A stretch of 64,000 nucleotides of DNA, from positions 23,849 through 87,848 of the forward strand of contig JAHBVG010000020.1 in the NCBI GenBank assembly GCA_019637695.1. The letters are read 5' to 3'. Position 1 is the first letter of the stretch; every line of letters starts with the position of its first letter. A program made the translations under genes and the position numbers. The stretch is from Caldilineaceae bacterium. Lineage in GTDB: Bacteria > Chloroflexota > Anaerolineae > Caldilineales > Caldilineaceae. This document shows positions 52,355 through 61,900 of the stretch, in pieces. The notes under the pieces are model-generated. The model had not been told where the DNA came from and did no database searches. It saw only the letters and a program-made list of their open reading frames with translations.

Positions 52355-53623
52355 TTATGTCCTTTTTTTGCCGTCGAATTCGACAAGATGACGATTCCAC
52401 CCTTCTGTGACATGCTGCTCTGGCTCTGAGTGATCCAGCCGTAGCCCCAGGATCGAAGCCGACTGGCGCAAGAGTGTTTGGGCTTCATCCACATTTTGCG
52501 CCCTTTCGCTTGCCGCCAAGATCTGATCGGCCAGTTGATCCAACGTGCGCAGGGCGGCGGGTGTGTTCAGATCGTCATCCATCGCCTGGGTAAAGCCTTC
52601 GGCAAAGCCGGTCGCGTCCACAGCATCGCCGTCCGCGCTCAGGGCCGAGACGGCTGCGCACAACCGATCCGCACGGCTCTGGGCCTTTTGCAGATCGCCC
52701 TCCGCATACTCCCACGGTGTGCGATAGTGATGGCCGGCCAGATAGACGCGTATCGCGTCCGCTGAGTAAATTTGCAGCAGATCCGCGGCCATGATCAGAT
52801 TCCCCAGCGATTTGCTCATCTTTTCGCCTTCGTGGTGGACCATGGCCGTGTGGACCCAAAAACGGGCAAACGGACGTTGACCGGTGGCGCACTCGGATTG
52901 GGCGATCTCGCACTCGTGGTGTGGAAATTCGAGATCGCTCCCGCCGCCGTGGATGTCGATGGTCTGACCCATCAACTGCGTCGCCATTGTGGAACACTCG
53001 ATATGCCAGCCAGGGCGTCCTTCTCCCCACGGGCTGGGCCAGGATGGCTCGCCGGGCGCTTTGGCCTGCCAGAGTACAAAATCCAGCGGAGCGCGTTTGT
53101 GAGGATCGTCGGGGTTGTTGCCCCGTTCGTTGGCTGTCTCCAACATCGTGGGCCGGTCCAGACCGCTTAACTTGCCAAAATCTTCCCAGCGATCCAGATC
53201 GAAATAGACGCTGCCGCCCGCCGTATAGCCCACACCAGCGTCGAGCAACTGTTGCACCGTCGTGATAATTTCCTCGATAAACGTCGTGGCGCGCGGATAA
53301 TGATCGGGCGGACGCACGTTGAGCGCAATCAGATCGCGGATGAAGTGCGCCGTCCACCGATTGGCGAGTTGCTGCCAATCCTCGCTGACTTCCTTTGCCT
53401 TGCGCAGAATATCGTCGTCGATGTCCGTCACATTCTGCGTATAACGAACAGTGTGGCCCTGCGCCTCCAGATAGCGAATCAACACATCAAAGATCACATA
53501 GGTGAAGGCGTGGCCCAGATGGGTCGTATCATAGGGCGTGATCCCGCAGACGTAGACCGTGACTTCAGATCCACGCGGCGAGAATTCCTCAATTTGGCGG
53601 GTGAGAGAGTTGTATAGGTTCAT
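52355..53623 (-). CDS. CysRS/MshC-family cysteine ligase
   Basis: The 422-residue class I synthetase-like protein has zinc ligands Cys26 (YVCGITPYDTTHLGHA), Cys210 (GWHIECS) and His235 (FPHHECE), the HLGH motif at 35-38 and KMSKS at 268-272. The CGITPYD-THLGHA form, GKL/RAPLDFVLWQAKAPGEPSW wording and short length without a CysRS anticodon-binding tail are closer to MshC, the mycothiol ligase, than to standard CysRS (about 460 aa, CGPTVYDYAHIGN). It activates cysteine with ATP; whether it charges tRNA-Cys or an amino-sugar is open. Confidence 0.88.
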   Translation of the reverse strand: MNLYNSLTRQIEEFSPRGSEVTVYVCGITPYDTTHLGHAFTYVIFDVLIRYLEAQGHTVRYTQNVTDIDDDILRKAKEVSEDWQQLANRWTAHFIRDLIALNVRPPDHYPRATTFIEEIITTVQQLLDAGVGYTAGGSVYFDLDRWEDFGKLSGLDRPTMLETANERGNNPDDPHKRAPLDFVLWQAKAPGEPSWPSPWGEGRPGWHIECSTMATQLMGQTIDIHGGGSDLEFPHHECEIAQSECATGQRPFARFWVHTAMVHHEGEKMSKSLGNLIMAADLLQIYSADAIRVYLAGHHYRTPWEYAEGDLQKAQSRADRLCAAVSALSADGDAVDATGFAEGFTQAMDDDLNTPAALRTLDQLADQILAASERAQNVDEAQTLLRQSASILGLRLDHSEPEQHVTEGWNRHLVEFDGKKRT

Positions 53624-53629
53624 GGCGAT

Positions 53630-53708
53630 TGGGGATTGGTGACTGGTGATAAGTGACTGGGAAGCAGAAGCCTCTGCCGCAGTCCCCTATCCCGAATCAC
53701 CAGTCACC
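53630..53708. repeat. Inverted intergenic repeat (GGTGACTGG family)
   Basis: GGGGATTGGTGACTGGTGAT on the left mirrors ATCACCAGTCACC on the right with CCTCTGCCGCAGTCC between. Same family as the repeats at 4402 and 22954. Confidence 0.65.
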
Positions 53709-53711
53709 TTT

Positions 53712-54668
53712 CTAGTGGAACTCCGCCAGCCCGCGGATCGCTTCGCCGACCTCAAAGGCGATGTCCTCGGGGACGCGGGGGTTGAAGGGCGCGCCTTCGC
53801 CGCCGTCAATGTCCTCGAAGCCGCTGAGGATCATAGCTTCGACCACGGCAGAGTAGTTGTAGATGCGCCCATTGCGGAAGCGGATCGTCTCCAACGCGTC
53901 GACTTTGGCCTGCAACTGCGACGAGGTGCGGTAGTCTCCGCGGCGCTGGGCGTTGTTGATCTCGTCGGAGATTTTGGCATAGGCCACGGCAATGCCGGAG
54001 GTGTGTCCCTTTGCGCCCAGTTCCGAGGCGCGGGTGCTGCGGTCGCCGATCCCCCAGATGATGAGGCCATTGTCGCCGATCTCGCGCACGAGCGGACGCA
54101 CATCCTCTTCGCCAGTGCCGACTTTGACGCCGATAAAGTGTTCCGAATCGGCAAAGAGACGGGCCACGGCATCCAGATCGCGCGACTGTTTGAAGTAGTA
54201 GATAAAGCGCGCGCCGTGGACGTCGGCCATCTCATCGGCGAACTCGCGGAAGGTAAGGTAAAGCCCATCGGGATCGTAGACCCCGCTCAGCGGCATGAGC
54301 AGATAAGCGTCGGGGGGACGTTGCAAGCTGGACAGTTGCTCGATCAATCGTTTGGCGTCGCCCAGTGGATTGGGCACCACCCCTGCTACGTAGACGCCGT
54401 CGCCCCCCATCGTCTGCGTGGTCACATCCACCAACTTGACCTGTTCCTCAACGGTCATGTGGTGGATCGGGCTTGTCCCCGCAATCGAGATCACACGCGG
54501 ACGATTGTTGTCCAGCACATTGTTGCTCATCAAGTAGCCTATGTTCTTCTTGTGCCCTTCGTAGTCGATTTGTCCACCGCGATAGGGCACCACCGGGATC
54601 GTCGTCACGCCCTCCAGCGCGGCGAGCAGGGTGTCCGTATCAATGTGGAGATGCGTAACAAGCGTCAT
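53712..54668 (-). CDS. DapA-family (N-acetylneuraminate lyase superfamily) aldolase
   Basis: The 318-residue TIM-barrel protein has the Schiff-base Lys182 in FIGVKVG and the catalytic Tyr at 157/158 in FIYYFKQ. The family cleaves or joins pyruvate with aldehydes. The standard GTTGE motif of true DapA is replaced by SIAGTSPIHHMT, which argues against dihydrodipicolinate synthase and for a sugar-acid aldolase or dehydratase. It may act with the sugar-acid enzymes at 1-13 kb, though it lies 40 kb away. Confidence 0.86.
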   Translation of the reverse strand: MTLVTHLHIDTDTLLAALEGVTTIPVVPYRGGQIDYEGHKKNIGYLMSNNVLDNNRPRVISIAGTSPIHHMTVEEQVKLVDVTTQTMGGDGVYVAGVVPNPLGDAKRLIEQLSSLQRPPDAYLLMPLSGVYDPDGLYLTFREFADEMADVHGARFIYYFKQSRDLDAVARLFADSEHFIGVKVGTGEEDVRPLVREIGDNGLIIWGIGDRSTRASELGAKGHTSGIAVAYAKISDEINNAQRRGDYRTSSQLQAKVDALETIRFRNGRIYNYSAVVEAMILSGFEDIDGGEGAPFNPRVPEDIAFEVGEAIRGLAEFH

Positions 54669-54804
54669 GGGGTTTCCCTCCTGAAATGGTTGGTTGTAAT
54701 ATTCCTTAGAATTCGGGCTGGCTTATGTTAGCCTGAACCTTACCATCCGTCAACGTTGGGAAAGCACCGGCGTTGGCACGCCCAGGAAACTGGTGATTGG
54801 ATCG

Positions 54805-55182
54805 ATGTTAGAGAATAACCGCTGGCGGATCCTCTTAATTGGCGCGTTTGTGGTTGCCCTGGTCATCACCAGTATTTTTGCGCTGCGCGTGGGTCGTCGT
54901 GTAGAGGACTTTCGCCGTGGTGGTGGGCCGCCTCCTATCGCGCCGTGGATGAACATCCCCCATGTGGCGCGCATGTACCACGTACCGCCGCAGATCCTCT
55001 ACGATGCTTTGGATCTACCGCCTACAGAGACGCGCCCGCTGGCGGCCATTGCCAGAGCGCAGGGACGCGAAGTTGGCGCTGTGATCGCTGATCTCACTCA
55101 GGCCATCGAGGAGTTTTCGCAAATGCGAGCGCCGCCGCCAGATGCCCCCTCGCCTCCATCCCCTGGGGAGGGTAGATCATGA
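54805..55182 (+). CDS. Hypothetical single-pass membrane protein
   Basis: About 125 residues: one transmembrane helix (residues 9-29), then an arginine-rich RVGRRVEDFRRGGG, a helical middle with YHVPPQILYDALDLPPTET and a Pro-rich tail. No known family is recognised. ATG 54805 begins MLENNRW. It overlaps the dedA gene by four bases (ATGA), so it may assist DedA. Confidence 0.7.
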   Translation: MLENNRWRILLIGAFVVALVITSIFALRVGRRVEDFRRGGGPPPIAPWMNIPHVARMYHVPPQILYDALDLPPTETRPLAAIARAQGREVGAVIADLTQAIEEFSQMRAPPPDAPSPPSPGEGRS

Positions 55183-55823
55183 ACCTCAGCCAGGAAATTT
55201 TGAGCGCGCTCCTTCTCTATGGGCTACCGGTGCTTTTTGTGGTGATCTTCGTTGCAGCGGCAGGGCTTCCTGTCCCCTCCAGCCTTCTGCTCATCGCCGC
55301 CGGCGCACTGGCTGAGGATGGGCAACTGAACTATTGGGCAGTTGTCGCCGTCGCCGTGACAGCCGCTGTTTTAGGAGATCACATTGGCTATGGGGTGGGC
55401 AGATGGGGCGGTCGCAAGTTGGTGTTGCGCATGAGCAGTTGGTTCGGCGGCGAGCAACAGATCGAACAGGCCGAGGTGATGGCAACGCGCTACAGTGGAA
55501 TCGGCATCTTCCTGAGTCGCTGGCTGATCACCGCCCTCGGCCCCGCTCTCAACCTGACAAGCGGCCTTGCTCGCTATGATTTACGCCGCTTTACGATCTA
55601 CGACATTTCCGGCGAGTTGGTCTGGGTTGTCAGCTACAGCCTGGTTGGGCGCCTCTTCAGCGATCGCATTCAGGATCTGGCGGATCTCCTGGGCGATATT
55701 GGTGGCTTTCTGCTTGGCGTTCTTCTCGTCGCCGGCCTGGGCTGGCTGCTCAGGCGCAGCCTTTATCGAGGGCGAAGCGCCGCATCCACTGCTGTAGCCG
55801 TGGAACGCGGAGTGAGGGAATAA
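55179..55823 (+). CDS. DedA-family membrane protein
   Basis: The 214-residue protein has the DedA core: GLPVPSSLLLIAAGALAEDG, GDHIGYGVGRWGG (the G-x-Y/x-GR loop), then FLSRWLITALGPALNLTSGL and a final transmembrane pair. DedA proteins act in membrane lipid homeostasis, flipping undecaprenyl phosphate or phosphatidylethanolamine. It is co-transcribed with the small membrane protein upstream. Confidence 0.9.
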   Translation: MNLSQEILSALLLYGLPVLFVVIFVAAAGLPVPSSLLLIAAGALAEDGQLNYWAVVAVAVTAAVLGDHIGYGVGRWGGRKLVLRMSSWFGGEQQIEQAEVMATRYSGIGIFLSRWLITALGPALNLTSGLARYDLRRFTIYDISGELVWVVSYSLVGRLFSDRIQDLADLLGDIGGFLLGVLLVAGLGWLLRRSLYRGRSAASTAVAVERGVRE

Positions 55824-55942
55824 GAGAGTGAATTATTGCAATTTAGGTGAAATGCACCCAAACTTCCCCACCCACAGGGAGGGAACAACTGGTCATCGCA
55901 GCCGATAGTAGCGACCTCGCCCGAGAATCGCTGTCACCAATC

Positions 55943-56533
55943 CTACGCCGTTACAAAGAGCGAACTCTTGCGCCAATCTTTGCGCTTTTCCTGCACGCTT
56001 TTCAAATAACAGATGCCATCTTTGTCGCGCACATCGTAGACGCCATGCCGAAGAAGGGTAACAACGACGCCTCCCTTCATGCTCACACGGATCTCATAGC
56101 GGCTAAAACCGACAACCAAACCGCGGATGATCGAACCGTCGCGCAGGGTAAAGAAGAGAACCACACGCTCCTCCATCAGCGGGAAGAGGGTCTTGTTCTT
56201 GATGAGGTGGCGATCCCGATAGGATAAAGAAGGCGTCAACCCCTGGACTTGCACGTTTTTGTCAATTTTCACAAGTTTCGCCACACTTGCCGCATCCTCA
56301 ACAGTATAGAGAAAGTGAATGTCGTGCTTGGACACGCTCTCGGGTTGGCCATCTTCGGGCGTCAATGTCACAAGATAAGTCTCGACGCCGGTCACGCGGG
56401 CGCTGATCACCCGGCCCGAATAGAGATGAAAATTCCGCACTTCGCCCGAAGCCAACAGATCCTCAAAAACCGAATGGGCGTCATGTTCGGCAAGGTATTC
56501 TTTAAGTCCGACCAATCGAGCGGTGGTTAACAT
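55943..56533 (-). CDS. Tandem LSm (Hfq-like) domain protein
   Basis: The 196-residue protein contains two successive Sm-like folds. The second, at about 121-175 (EERVVLFFTLRDGSIIRGLV then VGFSRYEIRVS, VVTLLRHGVYDVR), follows Hfq closely, with the Sm1 strands and an RHGVYDV in place of YKHAIST. The first, at about 25-80, reads SGEVRNFHLYSGRVISARVT, then SKHDIHFLYTV. It may be a fused dimer-type RNA chaperone. The start is ATG 56533; an open frame further upstream is repeat sequence. Confidence 0.7.
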   Translation of the reverse strand: MLTTARLVGLKEYLAEHDAHSVFEDLLASGEVRNFHLYSGRVISARVTGVETYLVTLTPEDGQPESVSKHDIHFLYTVEDAASVAKLVKIDKNVQVQGLTPSLSYRDRHLIKNKTLFPLMEERVVLFFTLRDGSIIRGLVVGFSRYEIRVSMKGGVVVTLLRHGVYDVRDKDGICYLKSVQEKRKDWRKSSLFVTA

Positions 56534-56852
56534 GGCTGGGTATTGGGTATTCGATATTGGGTATTGATTAGGATGGTCAAGATCGTTGCTTGCTAACTTA
56601 GCAGGAATATAGCATAGAGAGATGTGGGGTGCAAATGAAGTCAACATGCCCTGTTTCGCCCCTTGATCTTCTTTCTGCACCCCACTATACTGGTGACAGA
56701 TTTTTGTGAGATCTGCCTTCCTTCCCCCGGGAATTGAACTACTTACCTCTGCTCTAGACAGGTCCGTGACCTGGCTACGGATCACGGACCCGCCAGGAGC
56801 GTGAGACTTAGTATACCTGGAATTGCACAATTCCCAGCCTCGCGGGTGATGC
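56534..56852. other. 319-base gap with repeats and a palindrome
   Basis: It contains GGTATTGGGTATTCGATATT repeats (56540-56571) and a 9-bp palindrome GGTCCGTGA/TCACGGACC (56761-56769, 56782-56790) related to the sequences near 34562. No gene is seen. Confidence 0.6.
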
Positions 56853-58958
56853 ATGTCATCGACCATGCTCGATTTCGATTTACAGTTTAGCGCCAGCGCG
56901 GATGGCTATAGCGTGCGTCTGGTCAATTCGAGCAGGGGATCGCTGCCCGGCCAGCCCTTCGTTCTACCCTTCAGCCAGGCAGAGATGACCGCGTTTGTGG
57001 ATCAGCTATTGGTTGCCCCCAACCGTCAGAGCAGCCTCTTCCAGGGGAGGGTGAAGAGCTTCGGCGGCAAGCTCTACGACGCCCTCTTCACCGGCGAACT
57101 GCGTGTGAGCCTGGGCCGCTGTCTGGACGAAGCCCGCGCCCAGGGCGTTCCCCTGCGCATCAAATTACGCTTGCACGAAGCGCCCGAGCTGGCCGCGCTC
57201 CCCTGGGAATTCCTCTACCACGCCAGCCGCGACAAATTCCTGGTCTTGGACATGGACACCCCGCTGGTCCATAGCCTGGAACTGGCCGAGGCCGTCTCCC
57301 CCATCGCCATCGCCCCGCCCCTGCGCATCCTTGCCATCTTCAGCAACCCGCCTGGGGCTGGGCCGCCCCTCAATGTAGAAGCAGAGTGGCAGATCTTGCA
57401 GGAGAGCCTGGCCGATCTGGGCCAGCGCGTGGTTGTGGAACGGCTGGCCGCCCCCACCCTGCCCGCGCTGCAACGCGCGCTCAGCCGCCAGGAGCCGCAC
57501 ATCCTCCATTTTGTGGGCCACGGTCTCTTTGAGGACGAAGCAGGCGGCGGCATGCTCCTCTTTGAGGATGAGCGGGGAGATCCTGCTCTGGTGGAAGCCG
57601 AGCGGCTGGGGCGACTCCTGGCCAATGTGCGCAACTTACGTCTGGCTGTCCTCAACGCCTGCGAAGGCGGACGCACATCGGCCAGCGATCCCTTTGCTGG
57701 CGTAGCGCAGACCCTGCTGCGCCAGGGCATCCCCGCGGTGATCGCCATGCAGTTCCCCATCAGCGACACGGCGTCGCTCACCTTTTCCCATGAATTCTAC
57801 GCCAGCCTGGCCGACGGCCACCCACTGGATCGCGCCTTGACCGGCGCTCGCCTCGCCATCTACACCCGCCACGGCAGCAGCGAATGGGCCACGCCGCGGC
57901 TCTTTATGCACGCCGCCGACGGCGTCCTCTGGCGTATGGATGAGACCGCACAGCGGGTGGAAGAGGCCAGCGCCGACGCCGACCGCACCCGCGCAGGACT
58001 CAACGCCCTGGCCGCCTTGATGCAGAAACCAATCGTGCGCGACGCCGTGGTCGCCTTCCAGACCGATCTGGAGGCGACGGGTCAGCAGATCGAATTGCTG
58101 GCCGGCCTCAAGGATCTGCACGACCATCTGCACAACGTCGAATTCCAGTGCTATCGCATGATCGAGGGGGAGATGGCCCGCTTCCCCGCCGACGACCTGG
58201 CCGTGGAAAATCTGCTCGACAACGAACTGACCCTGCAAGATCTTGTGGAGAAAGTGCGGCAGAGCGCCGACCGCGCCGTGCTGAGCCAGGATACGCGCGC
58301 CTGGATCAACGATCTGGCCGAGGCGCGCCGCCTGCTGCGGGCTGCTCTGCAAGGTAAAGATCCCCAGTCGCTGGCCGGCTGTATGCGTCTGCTGCGGCGG
58401 ATCTTGACCAAAGAACCCTCACGCATCAACGAACGGCTCAACCGCACCGCCGGCAGCCTGCGCCTGGGACCTATCGAAAGTACATTGACGATTGTAGCCG
58501 AGCAGTTGACAACGGTGGAGGCCAGCGTCGATCCAGAGGCGCTGCGCCAGTTGGCCGCAGGCGTGGAGGCGCTGGGTCGTCTGGCGCAGACCCTGGCCCA
58601 GACAGTGCGCGACCACAATCTATGGCAGAATCTGGATGTAGAACTGCGCCGCGTGGACGCGGTGCTGGTCCACGATCTGGACGAGTTGATCTTCTCCTGG
58701 CCCGACGTGCGGCGTATGGCCGCGGATCTGCGCCGAGACACAGTCGCGCCCTGGGCCGAAACGCTGGCCCGCGAAGAGGAACAGCTGGATGCCGCCCTCC
58801 AATCCCTGAACCTGGCGCTGGTGCGCCGCTGCTTCTTCCGCTTCCGCCGCCAGGCTGGCATCCGCTTCTATCAGGTGGACGCCGAACTCAAAAATCTGTG
58901 CGGAGAAGTGGCGCGCATCGCTGCGCCGCTCGATTCCATCCTACGCTTGCTGGGGTAA
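56853..58958 (+). CDS. CHAT-domain protease with helical C-terminal region
   Basis: The 701-residue protein holds a CHAT (caspase-like) domain between about residues 100 and 360, with the catalytic dyad His223 in HFVGHGLF and Cys270 in LNACEGGRT. Residues 1-100 form a beta-rich N-terminal part and residues 360-701 are almost entirely helical, without TPRs that I can recognise. CHAT proteases are cysteine peptidases activated by partner sensors. The gene ends five bases before the nSTAND receptor gene, so the pair is one transcript and probably one signalling complex. ATG 56865 is a second possible start. Confidence 0.9.
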   Translation: MSSTMLDFDLQFSASADGYSVRLVNSSRGSLPGQPFVLPFSQAEMTAFVDQLLVAPNRQSSLFQGRVKSFGGKLYDALFTGELRVSLGRCLDEARAQGVPLRIKLRLHEAPELAALPWEFLYHASRDKFLVLDMDTPLVHSLELAEAVSPIAIAPPLRILAIFSNPPGAGPPLNVEAEWQILQESLADLGQRVVVERLAAPTLPALQRALSRQEPHILHFVGHGLFEDEAGGGMLLFEDERGDPALVEAERLGRLLANVRNLRLAVLNACEGGRTSASDPFAGVAQTLLRQGIPAVIAMQFPISDTASLTFSHEFYASLADGHPLDRALTGARLAIYTRHGSSEWATPRLFMHAADGVLWRMDETAQRVEEASADADRTRAGLNALAALMQKPIVRDAVVAFQTDLEATGQQIELLAGLKDLHDHLHNVEFQCYRMIEGEMARFPADDLAVENLLDNELTLQDLVEKVRQSADRAVLSQDTRAWINDLAEARRLLRAALQGKDPQSLAGCMRLLRRILTKEPSRINERLNRTAGSLRLGPIESTLTIVAEQLTTVEASVDPEALRQLAAGVEALGRLAQTLAQTVRDHNLWQNLDVELRRVDAVLVHDLDELIFSWPDVRRMAADLRRDTVAPWAETLAREEEQLDAALQSLNLALVRRCFFRFRRQAGIRFYQVDAELKNLCGEVARIAAPLDSILRLLG

Positions 58959-58963
58959 TATCC

Positions 58964-61900
58964 ATGAACGAGTCGATCCCGATCCCATCGTTGAGCGCGC
59001 TGCGCGCCGCCCACACCGAGATGCTCCGTCGCCGGCGCAGTGAAGGCGAGACGCCCGCCTTTTTAGAAGAGGTGGAAGGGATGATCCAGGCTGGCCGCGC
59101 CGCCGGCGCCATCCTCGACAACGACGCCGAGCGCGAAACAGCCCAGAGCCTGCTTGATTACTGGTCCACGGTGATGACGCAGGCCGACCGCTGGGATGTG
59201 GACACCACCCTCGACGACTTCGACCCGGAACTGGCCCCCCAACTGCCCGACGAGCCGGCGCCCTATGTGGGGTTGGCGGCCTTCCACGACGGGCGCTTCT
59301 TCTTTGGCCGCGAGCGGCTGGTGGTGCAGATGGCGGAAAAGCTGGCCGAGGTGCGGCTGGTGGCCGTGGTCGGACCATCGGGCAGCGGCAAATCCTCGGC
59401 GGTGCTGGCTGGGCTGATCCCGGCCCTGCGGCGGGGCATCCTCCCCGGCAGCGAGGGATGGCGCATCCTGCCGCGCGTGGTCCCCGGTTCGCATCCGCTG
59501 GCCAACCTGGCGCGGCTGCTGGCGGAGAGAGATGGTTCACAGAGCGACACAGATGAACGCGGATTGAGTGGAATGATCAGCCAGATGTTGGCGGATGCGG
59601 GCACGCTGGCGCGGCTGCTGGGCGCGGGGAACGGGGATGGTCGGCCCGCGACCCTGGTGATCGACCAGTTCGAGGAGGCGTTCACCCTCTGCGCCGACGA
59701 CGCGGAGCGGACGGCCTTTGTGGCCAATCTGCTGGGTGTGGTCGCCGTGGACGATCCTCCCCACCGTGTGATCTTGACCATGCGCAGCGACTTTGAAAGC
59801 TGGGTGGGTCGCTTCCCCCTGTTAGAAGCCGTCTTTACACAGGGACGTGTACAGGCGACGCCGCTCAGCGCCGAGGAAGTGCGCCGGGCGATTGAGGAAC
59901 CCGCCGCGCTGGTGGGGCTGCGCTTTCAACAGGGGATCGTGGAGACGCTGGTCTCCGAGGTGCTGGGCGAACCGGCGGCCTTGCCCCTGCTCCAATTCAC
60001 CCTGGCCGCGCTCTGGGACGAGCGACAGCGCAACCGCATTACCTGGGAGGTCTACAATCGCGTGGGGGGCGGGCGCACAGCGCTGGCGCGCGCTGCCGAC
60101 CGTCTCTACCACGGCCTGATCCCCGAAGAGCAGCGGACGGCGCGGCGCATCCTGTTGCGCATGGTGCGCCCTGGCGCAGGGCTGGAGGTGACCAGCAACC
60201 GCATCCCCGTGGCCGATCTGCTGGCCCTGGGCGAGGATCCTGGCCGCGTAGGCCGCGTGCTGGATCGGCTGCTGGCGGCGCGGCTGCTCAAAGAGAGCGA
60301 GGGCGATGTGGCCGCCGACCGCCAGGTGGAGGTGGCCCACGAAGCCCTGATCCGCAACTGGCCCACGCTGGTGGATTGGATCGAGGAGGAGCGGGAGACG
60401 TTGCGCCATCGCCGCCGCCTCACCGACGCGGCCGAACGGTGGGCCTTACAGCCGGACGACAGCCTGCTCTGGCGCGGCAGCCAGTTGGCGGAAGCAGCCG
60501 CGCATGTTGATCTGACGCCCCAAGAGCAGCGCTTCGTCGCCGCCAGCCATGAGGCCGAAACACGCGCCCAACGCCGCGCCCAACGCAATCGCAGGCTGCA
60601 ATGGGCTGCCCTTGCCGTTGTTTTCATCGCCATCCTCGCAGCGCTGGCAACCTTTGGACTGAGCCAGCGCCAGTTGGCCCAGGAGAGCCGCGAACGCTCT
60701 CAAGAGCAGGCGATTGCCAACGCAACGATTGCGGCAGCCGCCACCGCCGAGGCTTCGGCGCGTAGGGGAGCGGAGGATGCTGCCCAGGCCGCCGGCCTGG
60801 CGCGCGCCACCGCTGAAGCCGCCCGCCAGGCCGCCCGCGCCGGCGAACTGGCCGGACAGGCGCTGGCCGAACTGGATCTGGCCTCTGATCCGAGTGGTAG
60901 TCTCGCGCTGCTTCTTGCGCGTGAGGCAGTACTGACCACCTGGCGCACCGAAGGCACGGCAACCGACGCCGCATCTCTAGTGCTTAACCTCGCCGTAAAG
61001 AATGCGCCCCGTTGGTACAGAATCGCCCCCGACCATCCCTCAGCCAATCGAATCAATGCGTTGGCATGGTCTCCTGATGGGAATTGGGTTTTATCAGGAT
61101 CATCCGATGGAGCCGCACAAATTTGGGATGCCCGTAGCGGGAAAGTCCTGCTTCGCATTGATGCACATAGCGACCAGATACGCGCTGTTGCCTGGTCACC
61201 TGATAGCAGTCGTATTCTTACAGGCAGCCATGATGGTAGCGCACGCGTTTGGAGTGTAGAAAGCGGGCGACTCCTTCTCGATCTCAGCAGTGAAAATGGA
61301 CATCGGGGCAACGTTATTTCAGTAGACTGGTCACCTGATGGGGCACGCATCGTGACCGGAGGTTCTGATAGCATTGCCATTGTTTGGGATGCTACCGATG
61401 GTTCATTCATTCGGCTATTACGTGGTCACACAGACTGGGTTCGTGGTGTAGCATGGTCTCCAGATAACCGACAAATTGTTACGGCAAGCGGTGACTTAAT
61501 AGCCATCATTTGGGAAGTATCTTCTGGGACTCCTATGCGCAGGCTCAGTGGACACCTGAGCGGCTTGACCTCTGTGGATTGGTCCCCTGATGGACGACGG
61601 GTGGTAACTGGCAGCAGCGGCAATAGTGCCAAGATCTGGGATGCTGTGACGGGAACAGAACTGGTGACATTGACAGGTCATAGCGGTGGGCTAACCGCCG
61701 TGGCATGGTCTATGGACGGCAAGTTCATACTCACAGGCAGTTCTGATGGAACAGCCCGGATCTGGGATTCAGAGAGTGGCAGCCAGGAGAGAGTCTTTTC
61801 TGGACACCGAGATTGGGTACGCTCAGTGGCATGGAACCCTGAGGGTACTCACTTTCTGACTGGCAGCGATGACGGGTTTATTCGATTCTGGCGTCTGAAT

